64,000 bases of DNA from Tumebacillus_A lipolyticus (GCF_042682745.1 NZ_JBHUIO010000006.1:1-64000), one strand, 5' to 3'. Shown: positions 33,550 to 43,447, counted from the stretch's first letter. Notes: generated from the letters alone by a model not told the origin. Numbers and translations are program-made.

Positions 33550-33586
33550 AAAAAAATAGAGCACCGACTGGTATGTCGGTGCTCTA
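33550..33586 (-). terminator. rqcP terminator
   Basis: tagagcaccgac pairs with gtcggtgctcta (12 bp), followed by seven Ts on the minus strand. It ends the mazG-hup-rqcP unit before yabP. Confidence 0.9.
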
Positions 33587-33597
33587 CCTCACGTAGT

Positions 33598-33897
33598 TTA
33601 GTCCTCATCCTCTTCGTCGTCATCGTCCAGGTCAGGCTCGCCCGAACGCTTCGTCTCCGAGAGGATCGTATACATCTGGGCCGCAAGTTCCTTCTTCGCA
33701 GATTCTTGCAGCACCTCGACGCGTGCTTCGACGATCTTCTGGCCGAACTTCACCGTCAACACATCGCCGCAGGCGACGCTGGTGCTGGCTTTTGCCGGGC
33801 GTCCGTTGATCGAGATACGCCCCTGATCGCACACTTCTTTGGCCAGGGTGCGCCGCTTGATCAGACGGGACACTTTGAGGAATTTGTCCAAGCGCAT
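33598..33897 (-). CDS. rqcP: S4-domain protein RqcP/YabO
   Basis: 99 residues. The S4 RNA-binding fold covers the first 60 (MRLDKFLKVSRLIKRRTLAK, CDQGRISINGRPAKASTSV). RqcP (YabO, Hsp15-like) binds stalled 50S subunits with RqcH for alanine tailing in ribosome quality control. An acidic tail (DLDDDDEEDED) ends the protein. It starts 4 nt after hup. Confidence 0.88.
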   Translation of the reverse strand: MRLDKFLKVSRLIKRRTLAKEVCDQGRISINGRPAKASTSVACGDVLTVKFGQKIVEARVEVLQESAKKELAAQMYTILSETKRSGEPDLDDDDEEDED

Positions 33898-33901
33898 GAG
33901 A

Positions 33902-34174
33902 CTACTTCGTCGCTTCTTTCAGCTTGTTGCCCGGTTTGAAAGCCGGAACGACAGACTCTGGGATGGTGATCTCAGCGCCGGTCTTCGGGTTGCGGCCCGA
34001 GCGAGCTGCGCGCTTGCGGGTTTCGAATGTGCCAAAGCCGATCAGTTGCACCTTGTCGCCTGCAGCCAGTGCCTCTTCGATCGTTTCCAAAAAGCTGTTA
34101 ACCGCAAGTTCTGCGTCTTTTTTCTTCAGGCCGGATTTTTCCGCTACTGCGGTGATCAGTTCTACCTTATTCAT
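33902..34174 (-). CDS. hup: DNA-binding protein HU
   Basis: 90 residues, the normal HU length. MNKVELITAVAEKSGLKKKD opens the dimerisation helices, and GFGTFETRKRAARSGRNPKT with PAFKPGNKLKEA forms the beta-arm and C-terminal helix. HU compacts and bends DNA. The gene lies between mazG and rqcP, a position where B. subtilis has no hup. The ATG at 34174 gives the canonical N-terminus; a frame extension to 34204 does not. Confidence 0.95.
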   Translation of the reverse strand: MNKVELITAVAEKSGLKKKDAELAVNSFLETIEEALAAGDKVQLIGFGTFETRKRAARSGRNPKTGAEITIPESVVPAFKPGNKLKEATK

Positions 34175-34293
34175 CGTGATAATATGCCCCTTTCCAAAAG
34201 CCAATGGTGTTTTGGGTTAAAAATACCAAGTGGTAATTCGTGCTTTCTTCACAAAAATCCTGCCGATCGCCTATAAAATTGCAGAAAGCAACA

Positions 34294-35763
34294 TCAGGAG
34301 CGACGTTTCGCCTCTTCCCAGAGCTGATCCATCTCTTCTAAACTGCTTTCCTCCAAGGTCTTCCCCCGCTCTCGCAGCGAGTTTTCGATGTGTTGGAAGC
34401 GGTCGCGAAACTTGCGGTTGGTGCTGGCGAGCGCCGTTTCGGGGTCCACCTCTAAGAAGCGCGCCAAGTTGATCATCGCGAAGAGCAAATCGCCAAATTC
34501 GTCAGACTTGCCGCTCGTCTCTTGTAATTCATTTATTTCTTCTTTTACCTTTTTATATACATCGGCGATGTCCGACCAGTCAAACCCGACCTGAGCCGCC
34601 TTCTTCTGCAAGCGGATCGCGGCGGTGACGGACGGCAGCGCGCTCGGGATGTCGTCTAAGATCGAGCGCTGCACCAACCCTTTTTCCGCCTTCTCCTGCG
34701 CTTTGATCTCCTGCCAGTTCTGCACGACCTCCTCTGCCGTATCCGCCTCTCTGCCGCCGCCGAAGACGTGCGGATGGCGCCTGATCATCTTGTCGGCAGC
34801 GGAGCGGATCACCTCGTAGATGTCGAACGTGCCCTCCTCAGCGCCGATCTGCGCGTGCAGCACGATCTGCAGGAGCAGATCGCCCAGCTCGTCGGCCAGC
34901 TCGAACGGATCGTCCTTGTCGATCGCCTCCGCCACCTCGTACGCTTCTTCCAGCACGTATTTGCGCAGCGACTGGTGCGTCTGCTTCAGATCCCACGGAC
35001 AGCCCTCCTCCGGGTCGCGCAGCCTGCTTACGATTTCGACATATCGCCACATCTGGCGGTGGACGACCGCCTCCTCTTCGGTGCTCGGCACGAAGACGGA
35101 GGTGAGGTGGTCGATCCAGTCGAGGCGATCGAGTTCGTACAGCGGGATGGTGAGCACCTTCTCCATCCCTTCCACGCCGATCGCGCGCACGACGGTGACC
35201 GGATAGTCGTCTGTGTACTGCTCCATCAGGGTCAGCTTGACCTCCGATGCCACGTCTGGCGAATAGACCTGCATGATCACCGCGTGCAGGCTGGGGTTGA
35301 GCTGGCGGGGACGCAAGCTCGTCCCATCGAGCAACAGCATCCCGTCGGCCGGGTCGACGCCGACGTGGACGAGCAGATCGTCGAGAAAAGAGTGCCCAGG
35401 CCCGATCACAACCTCCACGCCTGCACGCGCCCCTTGGCGGCGGAGGTGTTGCACCGTCGTCTCCGCCACGCCCGGATGGCCGGGCACCGCATAGACGATC
35501 TGTCCCTGCTCGCGCGCTGCATTCAGCAGGTGGTCAGCGATCTTCTGATAGACCTCTGCAAACTGTTCAGACTGCTCATAATAGTGATCAAAAGCAGTAA
35601 AGACGATCCCCTTCTCGCGGAGATCGTCGACGACAGGATGGCGCTCAGTTCGCAAAAAAACCGCGCTTCCCATCTGCTGTTGCTCTTCTAAGATCGTATA
35701 GGTACCGAGGGGCAGCCCGTTCCACGAACCAGGCCCGAGCCCCACGACTGTCACTTTTGCCAT
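34294..35763 (-). CDS. mazG: Fusion of tetrapyrrole-methylase-like domain and MazG pyrophosphohydrolase (YabN)
   Basis: 489 residues. The N-terminal half (1-220) is a SAM-dependent tetrapyrrole methylase fold (VTVVGLGPGSWNGLPLGTY, AVPGHPGVAET). The C-terminal half is MazG with paired metal-binding helices (LEEAYEVAEAIDKDD, ELADELGDLLLQ, EFGDLLFAMINLAR). MazG hydrolyses NTPs to NMP and PPi, clearing abnormal nucleotides. The fusion is the standard Bacilli YabN form. GGAGTGG precedes the ATG, 20 nt after the SpoVB-like gene. Confidence 0.93.
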   Translation of the reverse strand: MAKVTVVGLGPGSWNGLPLGTYTILEEQQQMGSAVFLRTERHPVVDDLREKGIVFTAFDHYYEQSEQFAEVYQKIADHLLNAAREQGQIVYAVPGHPGVAETTVQHLRRQGARAGVEVVIGPGHSFLDDLLVHVGVDPADGMLLLDGTSLRPRQLNPSLHAVIMQVYSPDVASEVKLTLMEQYTDDYPVTVVRAIGVEGMEKVLTIPLYELDRLDWIDHLTSVFVPSTEEEAVVHRQMWRYVEIVSRLRDPEEGCPWDLKQTHQSLRKYVLEEAYEVAEAIDKDDPFELADELGDLLLQIVLHAQIGAEEGTFDIYEVIRSAADKMIRRHPHVFGGGREADTAEEVVQNWQEIKAQEKAEKGLVQRSILDDIPSALPSVTAAIRLQKKAAQVGFDWSDIADVYKKVKEEINELQETSGKSDEFGDLLFAMINLARFLEVDPETALASTNRKFRDRFQHIENSLRERGKTLEESSLEEMDQLWEEAKRRS

Positions 35764-35782
35764 CGATTTGTTCCACTCCTTA

Positions 35783-37405
35783 TCATCTGATCAAGCCGAG
35801 CTTTTGAAACAGTGCGCCCAGGCGCGGGCCCACCTTGGGAATCCCCGCGATGTCTGAGCGCGTCACCGCCCCGGTGACCATCAGCGCAAGCGCGTAGACG
35901 GCACCCGACCCGGCGATGGCGACGAGCGTTGCCGCCGCTGCGACCAGCCGATCGGAGCTGAGCACGCCAGCGAGCAGCGGCCACAGCTCGCGCAGGATCG
36001 AATAGGCGGCCACCCCCATGAAAAAGGTGGCGAGCAGCGGGCGCACAAGCATCGCCCGCAGGTCGAACACCACGCCGGTGCGGCGATACATGCTGTAGAG
36101 GTTGAGCAGGGTGGCGAGCAGGTAGGAGATGACGGTGGAGATCGCCGCCCCGTTGATCCCCCAGATCGGGACGAGCAGGAAGTTCAGCCCGAGCTTGACC
36201 ACCGCCCCGATGAACAGGTTGCGCACCGGAACGTAGACGACGCCCATGCCCTGCAGGATCGAGGAGGTCGTCAGCTGAATCGAGGCGAACAGGGTGGCTG
36301 CCGCGATCGCGATGATCGCCTGGGTGCCCTCCGTGTCCTTAAACAGCATGATGTCGATCGGCGAGGCGAGCAGGGCGAGCCCGACTGCAGACGGCAGGGC
36401 GACCAGCACGGTCATCCGCATCGCCAGCTCCATCCGCCGCGCGACGAGCGTGGCGTTCTTCAGGGCGATCGCCGCCGCAATCGCCGGCAACAGCGCCGTG
36501 CCGATCGCCGAGGCGAACGTGGTCGGCAAGAGCATCAGCTTGAACGCGCGCCCGGTCAGCAGCCCGAACATCTCGGTCGCCTCCTGCTGCGAGTAACCGC
36601 ACGCTTTGAGCAGGTTGACGACCGTCACCACATCGATGTTGTTCATCAGCGGCACGACCAGCGCGCCCAGCGAGATCGGCAGCGCGTACCAGCAGAGCTT
36701 TTTGATATGCGCGCGCGTCCGCTGCTGTGGAACTTTGTTGCGAAAGCGCATGTCGTGGCGGAACAGCTCCCGCCTTCTCCAGGCATAGACCAGCAGGATG
36801 AGAAAGCCAACCACCCCGCCGGTAAACGCGCCAAAAGCAGCACCTGCTGCTGCGTGTGCCTCCGAATAGCCCCACTTGAGCAACAGCACAGCCGCCACGA
36901 GGATCGTCCCCACCCGAACCAGCTGCTCGGTCACCTGCGAGATCGCCGTCGGCTCCATCCGCTGCCAACCTTGAAAATAGCCGCGAAAGGCGCTCATGAT
37001 CGGCACGACGAGCAGCGCTGGCGAGATCGCCCGGATCGCGATCGCCGCATCTTGATCGCCAAACCAGACGGCGAACCGATCCGCCCCGTAATAGAGCATA
37101 AAAAAGCAGACGACTCCTGACAGCGTCAGCAGAGCGGAGGAGACGCGGAACACTTTTTTCGCACCTGCATAATCGCCGAGCGCGATATGCTCCGCCACAA
37201 ATTTAGAGACGGCGACCGGAAAGCCTGCCGTCGAAAGAATCAACAAGGTCGAATAGATCGGGTAGGCCATCTGATAGAGGCCGATCCCCCGATCCCCGAT
37301 GATGTTTTGTAGAAAGATCGTATAGACAGAGCCCAGCACCTTCGACAGGATGCCAGCCAGCCCGAGCACGAGCGCACCGCGCAAAAACAGGTTGCGTTCT
37401 GTCAT
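35783..37405 (-). CDS. SpoVB/YabM-type polysaccharide transport (MVF/MATE) protein
   Basis: 540 residues with about 14 membrane helices (for example FLRGALVLGLAGILSKVLGS at the N-terminus, TLLILSTAGFPVAVSKFV, LVPIWGINGAAISTVISYLL). It belongs to the polysaccharide flippase family that includes YabM and SpoVB. By position after spoVT it corresponds to yabM. Likely exports a lipid-linked envelope or cortex precursor; substrate unproven. ATG 37405 has AGGAGG eight nt upstream. Confidence 0.88.
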   Translation of the reverse strand: MTERNLFLRGALVLGLAGILSKVLGSVYTIFLQNIIGDRGIGLYQMAYPIYSTLLILSTAGFPVAVSKFVAEHIALGDYAGAKKVFRVSSALLTLSGVVCFFMLYYGADRFAVWFGDQDAAIAIRAISPALLVVPIMSAFRGYFQGWQRMEPTAISQVTEQLVRVGTILVAAVLLLKWGYSEAHAAAGAAFGAFTGGVVGFLILLVYAWRRRELFRHDMRFRNKVPQQRTRAHIKKLCWYALPISLGALVVPLMNNIDVVTVVNLLKACGYSQQEATEMFGLLTGRAFKLMLLPTTFASAIGTALLPAIAAAIALKNATLVARRMELAMRMTVLVALPSAVGLALLASPIDIMLFKDTEGTQAIIAIAAATLFASIQLTTSSILQGMGVVYVPVRNLFIGAVVKLGLNFLLVPIWGINGAAISTVISYLLATLLNLYSMYRRTGVVFDLRAMLVRPLLATFFMGVAAYSILRELWPLLAGVLSSDRLVAAAATLVAIAGSGAVYALALMVTGAVTRSDIAGIPKVGPRLGALFQKLGLIR

Positions 37406-37531
37406 CGGCAACTCCTCCTAAGTATAGCATACCTGGCAGATCATCCCTGCGAGGCTCGTTCCTTCTCATCGTATGAGACAGGAGCAGGAGTTAGGACTGG
37501 CACCCTGAAATGTGTCGACCGCTCGGCGCAG

Positions 37532-37562
37532 AAAAAGACAGGTCGCCGCAAACAACCTGTCT
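37532..37562 (-). terminator. spoVT terminator
   Basis: agacaggt pairs with acctgtct, followed by TTTTTC on the minus strand. Confidence 0.75.
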
Positions 37563-37584
37563 ATCGCTTCATAAGGCTATAGGA

Positions 37585-38127
37585 TTATTGCTCCATCTGC
37601 TTGGCGAGAAAACCAGCTGCCGTCTCCGCGAGCTTCGTTTCCAGCTCGCCCATCTTGACCGCCTCGTCGCGGGAGAGGATGACCACCGTGCCGATCGGAT
37701 CGCCGCCGGCGATGATCGGAGCGATCACCTGGGAGGAGAACATTTCCGATTTGTCGCGCGTGATGCCATATTCGCCTGGCGCGAAGCTGGTGATCGTCTT
37801 GCGATCGTCCATCGAGCGCTCAATGTCCGAGCCGACCGGCTTTTCCATAAAGTCTTTCTTCGAGGTGCCCGAGACGGCGATGATCACATCGCGGTCGGTG
37901 ATCAGGCAGATGTGTCCGAGCGTCTCGGACAGCGACTCCGCATACTCTTTTGCAAAATCGCCAAGTTCGCCGATCGGCGAATATTTTTTGAGTATGACTT
38001 CTCCATCGCGGTCTACAAAAATCTCCAGCGGGTCCCCTTCCCGGATGCGGAGAGTTCTACGAATTTCCTTCGGAATCACGACACGGCCCAAATCGTCGAT
38101 TCTGCGTACAATTCCTGTTGCCTTCAT
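37585..38127 (-). CDS. spoVT: Stage V sporulation regulator SpoVT
   Basis: 180 residues. An AbrB-like N-terminal swapped-hairpin DNA-binding domain (ATGIVRRIDDLGRVVIPKEI through EGDPLEIFVDRDGEVILKKY) is followed by a GAF-like sensor domain. SpoVT tunes sigma-G-dependent forespore genes. The gene has its own terminator, unlike a simple operon with the next gene. GAGAGGT precedes the ATG. Confidence 0.95.
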   Translation of the reverse strand: MKATGIVRRIDDLGRVVIPKEIRRTLRIREGDPLEIFVDRDGEVILKKYSPIGELGDFAKEYAESLSETLGHICLITDRDVIIAVSGTSKKDFMEKPVGSDIERSMDDRKTITSFAPGEYGITRDKSEMFSSQVIAPIIAGGDPIGTVVILSRDEAVKMGELETKLAETAAGFLAKQMEQ

Positions 38128-38600
38128 TTCTTCGATTCGACCTCTCTTTCCGTGGAATCAAGCTAGCAAGGTATGGATAGGTATCTGGATCGATCTGTAT
38201 GTGTTTCTATAGATATCTATCTGCTGTTGGCATTATCTTGTCCACGCCCCTTGATTTTTACCATTGGTACATTGTGGGTTGGGAATCCCCCTTTCTTTTG
38301 GATGGGAAAGTGAGGTTAGTATTGAGCCTGCTCAGGGCGTTTATGCATGGGGAGAGGGGGGTAAAACAGCGCCGGCTCGCTGGCGCAGGTGGGGCACTCA
38401 TCCGTTCATAATCCTTGCTGCTCTGTGATCCAGATCGCGCCTTATTTAAGGGGGGCTCCTGCTGCGGGAGGATTGTCACGTGAGGATGGAAGCCGGGAAC
38501 GGTCGATTGTATCGCAAACAGGCGGATGTAAGCTCACCCGCCTGTTCGATGTAGACTCATTTTTCGCAACCGCTTTGCAGAAGGCGGTTTTTTTCACCGA
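38128..38600. other. Intergenic region with two hairpins
   Basis: No gene recognised. Hairpin 1 (38516-38546; aacaggcgg with ccgcctgtt) lies on the 3' side of the minus-strand gene at 38601-38831. Hairpin 2 (38569-38595; aaccgc with gcggtt then TTTTTT) looks like a plus-strand terminator, with no plus-strand gene before it. A short plus-strand transcript between about 38330 and 38595 is possible but unsupported by homology. Confidence 0.4.
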
Positions 38601-38831
38601 TCAGGAGCGAAAGAACGTCATGTAGACTCCGAACGCTCCCATCAGGAGAAAGGAGCCCATGACGAACAGAAAGAACATCCTCAACCACTTGGGCATCTGA
38701 GACAGGATGACTTTCTTCGGAGGCCCTCCTCCTTCAATCCGCTGCAGCGGCAACAGCTGCTCATCGACCCATACCTCGTGTGGCGGGTCGAGCGGATCAT
38801 GCTGATGATTGACCGTCTGATGGTATTTCAT
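38601..38831 (-). CDS. Small membrane-anchored protein, unknown
   Basis: 76 residues with GGGAGGT before ATG 38831. A polar, His/Pro-rich N-terminus (HQTVNHQHDPLDPPHEVWVD) is followed by a basic segment and one membrane helix (MFFLFVMGSFLLMGAFGVYM). I do not recognise a family. It lies between spoVT and the 204-residue protein gene, where B. subtilis has no gene. Confidence 0.65.
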   Translation of the reverse strand: MKYHQTVNHQHDPLDPPHEVWVDEQLLPLQRIEGGGPPKKVILSQMPKWLRMFFLFVMGSFLLMGAFGVYMTFFRS

Positions 38832-38895
38832 CTGCTACCTCCCTTCTGCTTCTTGAGGCTATTTTTCAAAAATGTATACCACTGAGCGAAATGGT

Positions 38896-39510
38896 TTACT
38901 GCTCCTTGCTATACTTGTCGTTGACTTCCTTCGTGTACTTGGAGATGCGTTTGTGGTTGTCTTCCTCTTGTTTCGCATACAGTTCGACGGTGCGATCTGT
39001 TGTGTATTTCCCCTGCGTCACAGCGACAATCCCAAGATTGTTGGTATCTGGTGCCTTGAATAGGAAGAGGATATACTCTTTTCCTTGTTTCATCGCTTTG
39101 TAGCCTGCGATCGACACGATCACTCCCCGATGAGTTGCGACCGGTTCGGCAACAGTGAGCACGTCCCCTTGCGCCACAACGCCTTTGTATACCGCAGAGA
39201 CCTGAAAGCGAGAGATTGTCTCCACATCCATTATTGTGCCAATCGGTGAGGTGGTCACGTTTTCCTTTCCGTCCAACTTCACTCCACGAACGATCAGGTC
39301 TGAATGATCTTCCAGCTCTTGCAAGGAACGAAAAGACTCGACCTTTGCATGAGCGACGCTCACTTTGGTGTCACCCTCTCGGAAATTGACCTCAAGCTCT
39401 TTTTGTACCTCTTCAGACTGTGCAACATGTTTCGTATTTTTTTGCGCCGCCCAGATTCCCGTGAGTGCCAACACGACAGCCAGAGTGGAGATCATGATGA
39501 TTTTTTTCAT
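38896..39510 (-). CDS. Exported or membrane-anchored protein of unknown function
   Basis: 204 residues from ATG 39510, which has GAGGTGA five nt upstream. An N-terminal hydrophobic segment (MISTLAVVLALTGIWAA) without a lipobox suggests a signal anchor. The rest is soluble, with a region (DVETISRFQVSAVYKGVVAQ, YKAMKQGKEYILFLFKA) like domains found in secreted Bacillus proteins of unknown role, and a highly charged C-terminus. The region upstream to 39851 is strikingly AT-rich (about 39620-39740) and probably holds its promoter. Confidence 0.6.
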   Translation of the reverse strand: MKKIIMISTLAVVLALTGIWAAQKNTKHVAQSEEVQKELEVNFREGDTKVSVAHAKVESFRSLQELEDHSDLIVRGVKLDGKENVTTSPIGTIMDVETISRFQVSAVYKGVVAQGDVLTVAEPVATHRGVIVSIAGYKAMKQGKEYILFLFKAPDTNNLGIVAVTQGKYTTDRTVELYAKQEEDNHKRISKYTKEVNDKYSKEQ

Positions 39511-39754
39511 CCGGTTCACCTCAATTATAGATTGTGGTGATCTTCGAATTTGCGACGAGGCGTACGCCGCTGTCGGGAATAGCGCGATGCACATCAATAC
39601 CAAAAAGGTCGCCTTGCACCGTTTATACACATTACAATCCACGAATATTAAAAATTATAATCACTTTACATATCATTATATATTATACATATTTTTCAAG
39701 TTGGAATCAAATGGTTTCTCTATTTTAGATTATCCACTCCACATCCCTCCCCAT

Positions 39755-39792
39755 CAAAAAACGCCCTCGTCTCTTTTACGAAACGAGGGCGT
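39755..39792 (-). terminator. mfd terminator
   Basis: acgccctcgt pairs with acgagggcgt, followed by TTTTTT on the minus strand. Confidence 0.88.
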
Positions 39793-39851
39793 TGCGCTGG
39801 TTCAGTCGGATCGAATCGCCTGCTCACAGCAGGGCGATCTGTTCTCCCGAT

Positions 39852-42800
39852 CTAAGGCGATGTGATCGGATCTCTCCGCTCCCCCTCCTGCTTGGGGACG
39901 ATCTGGTAGCGATCCATAAACTTTTCGAGCATCTGGAGGATCTCCGCCTCTTTCAGCCCTTTCACCTTTAACGTGACCACGATCTGCGGCTGGGAGGTCA
40001 GCTTCATGCGGTTGGGGAAGTCGCGGGTGAGCGAGAACAGCTTTTCGCCGTCGATTCGCTTGCGCTGCGCTTCGTCCAAGCGAAGGATCACCTCACCCTG
40101 CGGCGTTTGCTTGATCTCCACCATGCCATAGCGGATCGCGTTCGCCTTCAGCTGCGAGACGGAAAGCAGGTTGCGCACCTCGATCGGCAGGTCGCCAAAG
40201 CGATCCTCCACCTCTTCCTCCAGATCGCGCACTTCCTCAAGCGTTCGGGCGGCGACAAACTTTTTATAGATTTCGATCTTTTGCATCGGGTCGGTGATAT
40301 AGGTCGACGGGATGTACGCATCGACAGACAGCTCGACCGTCGGATCGGGCGACTGCTCTTCGCGCACCCCACCCTCTTTCAACTCCTCGATCGCCTCCCC
40401 CAGCATCTGCGAATAGAGGTCGAAGCCGACAGACGCGATAAAGCCGTGTTGCTGTGCGCCGAGCAGGTTGCCCGCCCCGCGGATCGACAGGTCGCGCATC
40501 GCGATCTTGAAGCCGGAGCCGAGCTCGGTGAACTCCTTGATCGCCTGCAGGCGCTTCTCCGCCACCTCCGACAACACCTTGTTGCGCTGGTAGGTAAAAT
40601 AGGCGTAGGCGATGCGCGTCGAACGCCCCACCCGCCCGCGAAGCTGATAGAGCTGCGAGAGCCCCAGATGGTCCGCATCGTGCACGATCAGCGTGTTGAC
40701 GTTGGGCACGTCCAGCCCTGTCTCGATGATCGTCGTCGACACCAGCACGTCCGCATCCCCCTGCAGGAAGTCGAGCATCACCCGCTCCAACTCCTCCTCT
40801 GGCATCTGGCCGTGGCCGACGAGAACTCTCGCGTCCGGTACCAGCCGCTTCAAATGCTGTGCCATCTCCTGAATCCCGTTCACCTTGTTGAACAGATAGT
40901 AGACCTGTCCCCCGCGGCTCAGTTCCCGCTCGATCGCCTCGCGGACGATCCCGTCCTGCTGCTCGACGACAAACGTCTGCACCGGAAAGCGATTTTCGGG
41001 CGGCGTCTCGATGACAGACAGGTCGCGCACCCCGATCATCGACATGTGCAGCGTGCGCGGGATCGGGGTCGCAGTCAGCGTCAGACAGTCCACGTTGGCG
41101 CGCAACTGCTTCAGCTTCTCCTTATGCCCCACGCCAAAGCGCTGCTCTTCATCGATGATCAACAGCCCTAAGTCTTTATATTGAATCGATTTTGACAACA
41201 GTCGATGCGTGCCGATCACGATGTCGACACTGCCGCTCTTCAGCCCTTTGGTCGCCTCGGTCACCTGCCCTTTTGTCCGAAAGCGCGAGATCAGCTCCAC
41301 GTTGACCGGAAAGCCGGAGCAGCGCTCTTTAAAGGTCTGGAAATGCTGTTGCGCCAAGATGGTCGTCGGCACCAGCACCGCCACCTGCTTGCCGTCCATC
41401 ACCGCTTTAAACGCGGCGCGGATGGCGACCTCCGTCTTGCCATACCCGACATCGCCGCAGAGCAGGCGATCCATCGGCCGCCCGAGCTCCATGTCCTTTT
41501 TGATCTCGCCGATGCAGCGCAGTTGGTCGTCCGTCTCTTTATATGGAAACATCGCTTCAAACTCCCGCTGCCACGGGGTCTCCGGCGCAAACGGATGGCC
41601 GGGCGCCGCCTGCCGCTTGGCATACAGCTTGATCAGGTCTTCTGCGATATCTTTGACCGCCGACTGCACCTTGCTGCGCACCCGCTGCCATTCGGAGCCG
41701 CCGAGCGAGTAGATCTTCGGCTCTTTTTCTTCCTGACCGATATATTTTTGCACCAGGTCGATCTGCTCGACCGGCACGAACAGCTCATCTTTGCCCTTGT
41801 ATTTGATCTGGAGATAATCTTTGTGAATGCCTAAGATCTCTTTCGTCTGAATCCCCATGTACTTGCCGATCCCGTGGTTGACGTGCACCACGTAATCCCC
41901 AACTTTCAAGTCTTGGTACGACTTGATCTTCTGCGCGTCTGAGAGCGTTTTCATCTTGCGAATCTTCTTCTTGTTGGTGAACACTTCCGTCTCGGTGATC
42001 ACCGCGATCCGCAGCGAGGACAGCTCAAATCCGGTCGCGAGGTTGCCGATCAGAATCATCGGGGCCTGACGGGTTCCATCCCAGTCGCTGACGATGTTCG
42101 CCTCCATCTGGTAATCGTCGAGCACGCGCTGCATCCGCTCGGCGCGCTCTGCTGTCGCCGCCAAAAAGATCACCTGATAGGACAGCTTCGACCAGCGCTC
42201 CAACTCCGATTTCAGCACGTTCATCTGCCCGTGGAAATTTTGCATCGAGCGGGTGGTGGTGGAGACGACCGCCTGCGGGGAAAGCCCCGGGATCGCCCGG
42301 GTGAACAGCGAGAACATCAGCTTGGTGTGCGCCTTGTCGACAAAGAGATCGCCGCGCCTTTTCTCCACGGCGAGGCCCGGCAGCATCTCCCCGTATTCGA
42401 GCGCGGTGGTCAGCCCTTCCAGCTCCTCTTTCTCCAAGCTCTTGACCGTCTCTTTCAGTCTGCCCGGCTCATCGAAGATCAGCAGGGTGTCCTGGCGCAG
42501 ATAGCGCAGCAGGTTGTAAGGGGTCGGCTCGATCAGATCATAGTAGCGGATCAGGTTGGGAAACCAAGCGCCCTCCTCCATCCGATCGAGGTCAGCTCCG
42601 ATGTTCTCGCGCAGCTTCTCCGCCACCTCAGCGCTCTGCAGCTTGCTCAGGTGCTGTTCAAACCGCGCGGCGAGCTCCTGACCGGCCACACGAATGCGCT
42701 CTGCTGGCGCGATCACCTCGCGAATCGGCCAAAAGGCGACCTGCTCCACCTTTTCCAGTGAGCGTTGGCTGGATGCATCAAAGGTGCGGATCGAGTCCAC

Positions 42801-43400
42801 TTCCACATCGAACAGCTCGATCCGCACCGCTTCTTCTCGCGTGAGGGGAAAGACGTCGACGATGCCGCCGCGCACCGAAAACTCACCCTTGCTCTCCACC
42901 ATGTCCACGCGCTCATAGCCGAGGTAGCTCAGGTGGTAAGCAAAATCTTCGATGCGGATCTCGTCGCCGACGCGCAGCGTGCGACCCGCCCGCAGAAATT
43001 CGTGCGGAGAGGTCAGCGTCTCGTGCAGGGCGGAGAGCGGCGCGATGATGATCGTGCTCTCGCCGCGCACCAGCGACTCCAGCACCGACAGCCTGGCTGC
43101 CGCAAGCTCCGGACTGTAGGCGAGCACATCGACAAACCCGAGCTCTCGGCTGGGGAAGAGCCGAACGCTCTCCTGCGGCATCAGCTCCATCAGATCTTCA
43201 TACACCTGTTGCGCCCGGCCCATGCTGTGCGTGACGATCAGCAGCGGACGCGCCAAAGAGCCCCGAATCCCTGCGAGCCAGAGATGCTGGGCCGATCCTG
43301 TCAGTCCGGTGATCAGCTGATCGCGAATGCCGTCTTGACATTGATGCAAGACGCGTTTAAAATCGTCATCCGAACTCAAAATTCGAACTAATGATTGCAC
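39852..43400 (-). CDS. mfd: Transcription-repair coupling factor Mfd
   Basis: 1182 residues, normal for Mfd. An N-terminal UvrB-like module is followed by the RNA-polymerase interaction domain (YVVHVNHGIGKYMGIQTKEI). The translocase then has Walker A GDVGYGKTEVA, the DEEQ box LLIIDEEQRFGVGHKEKLK, TLTATPIPRTLHMSMIG and QLRGRVGRS. A C-terminal TRCF domain follows. It removes stalled RNA polymerase and recruits UvrA. GTG 43400 follows GGAGGGG. Downstream of fin, as in B. subtilis. Confidence 0.97.
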   Translation of the reverse strand: MQSLVRILSSDDDFKRVLHQCQDGIRDQLITGLTGSAQHLWLAGIRGSLARPLLIVTHSMGRAQQVYEDLMELMPQESVRLFPSRELGFVDVLAYSPELAAARLSVLESLVRGESTIIIAPLSALHETLTSPHEFLRAGRTLRVGDEIRIEDFAYHLSYLGYERVDMVESKGEFSVRGGIVDVFPLTREEAVRIELFDVEVDSIRTFDASSQRSLEKVEQVAFWPIREVIAPAERIRVAGQELAARFEQHLSKLQSAEVAEKLRENIGADLDRMEEGAWFPNLIRYYDLIEPTPYNLLRYLRQDTLLIFDEPGRLKETVKSLEKEELEGLTTALEYGEMLPGLAVEKRRGDLFVDKAHTKLMFSLFTRAIPGLSPQAVVSTTTRSMQNFHGQMNVLKSELERWSKLSYQVIFLAATAERAERMQRVLDDYQMEANIVSDWDGTRQAPMILIGNLATGFELSSLRIAVITETEVFTNKKKIRKMKTLSDAQKIKSYQDLKVGDYVVHVNHGIGKYMGIQTKEILGIHKDYLQIKYKGKDELFVPVEQIDLVQKYIGQEEKEPKIYSLGGSEWQRVRSKVQSAVKDIAEDLIKLYAKRQAAPGHPFAPETPWQREFEAMFPYKETDDQLRCIGEIKKDMELGRPMDRLLCGDVGYGKTEVAIRAAFKAVMDGKQVAVLVPTTILAQQHFQTFKERCSGFPVNVELISRFRTKGQVTEATKGLKSGSVDIVIGTHRLLSKSIQYKDLGLLIIDEEQRFGVGHKEKLKQLRANVDCLTLTATPIPRTLHMSMIGVRDLSVIETPPENRFPVQTFVVEQQDGIVREAIERELSRGGQVYYLFNKVNGIQEMAQHLKRLVPDARVLVGHGQMPEEELERVMLDFLQGDADVLVSTTIIETGLDVPNVNTLIVHDADHLGLSQLYQLRGRVGRSTRIAYAYFTYQRNKVLSEVAEKRLQAIKEFTELGSGFKIAMRDLSIRGAGNLLGAQQHGFIASVGFDLYSQMLGEAIEELKEGGVREEQSPDPTVELSVDAYIPSTYITDPMQKIEIYKKFVAARTLEEVRDLEEEVEDRFGDLPIEVRNLLSVSQLKANAIRYGMVEIKQTPQGEVILRLDEAQRKRIDGEKLFSLTRDFPNRMKLTSQPQIVVTLKVKGLKEAEILQMLEKFMDRYQIVPKQEGERRDPITSP

Positions 43401-43420
43401 GATATCCCCTCCGTAAGAGC

Positions 43421-43447
43421 AAAAAAGCCTTAGCCATGCGCTAAGGC
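43421..43447 (-). terminator. Hairpin between fin and mfd
   Basis: gccttagc pairs with gctaaggc and is followed by TTTTTTG on the minus strand. It lies about 25 nt after fin and overlaps the start of the mfd leader, so it may attenuate mfd. Confidence 0.75.
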
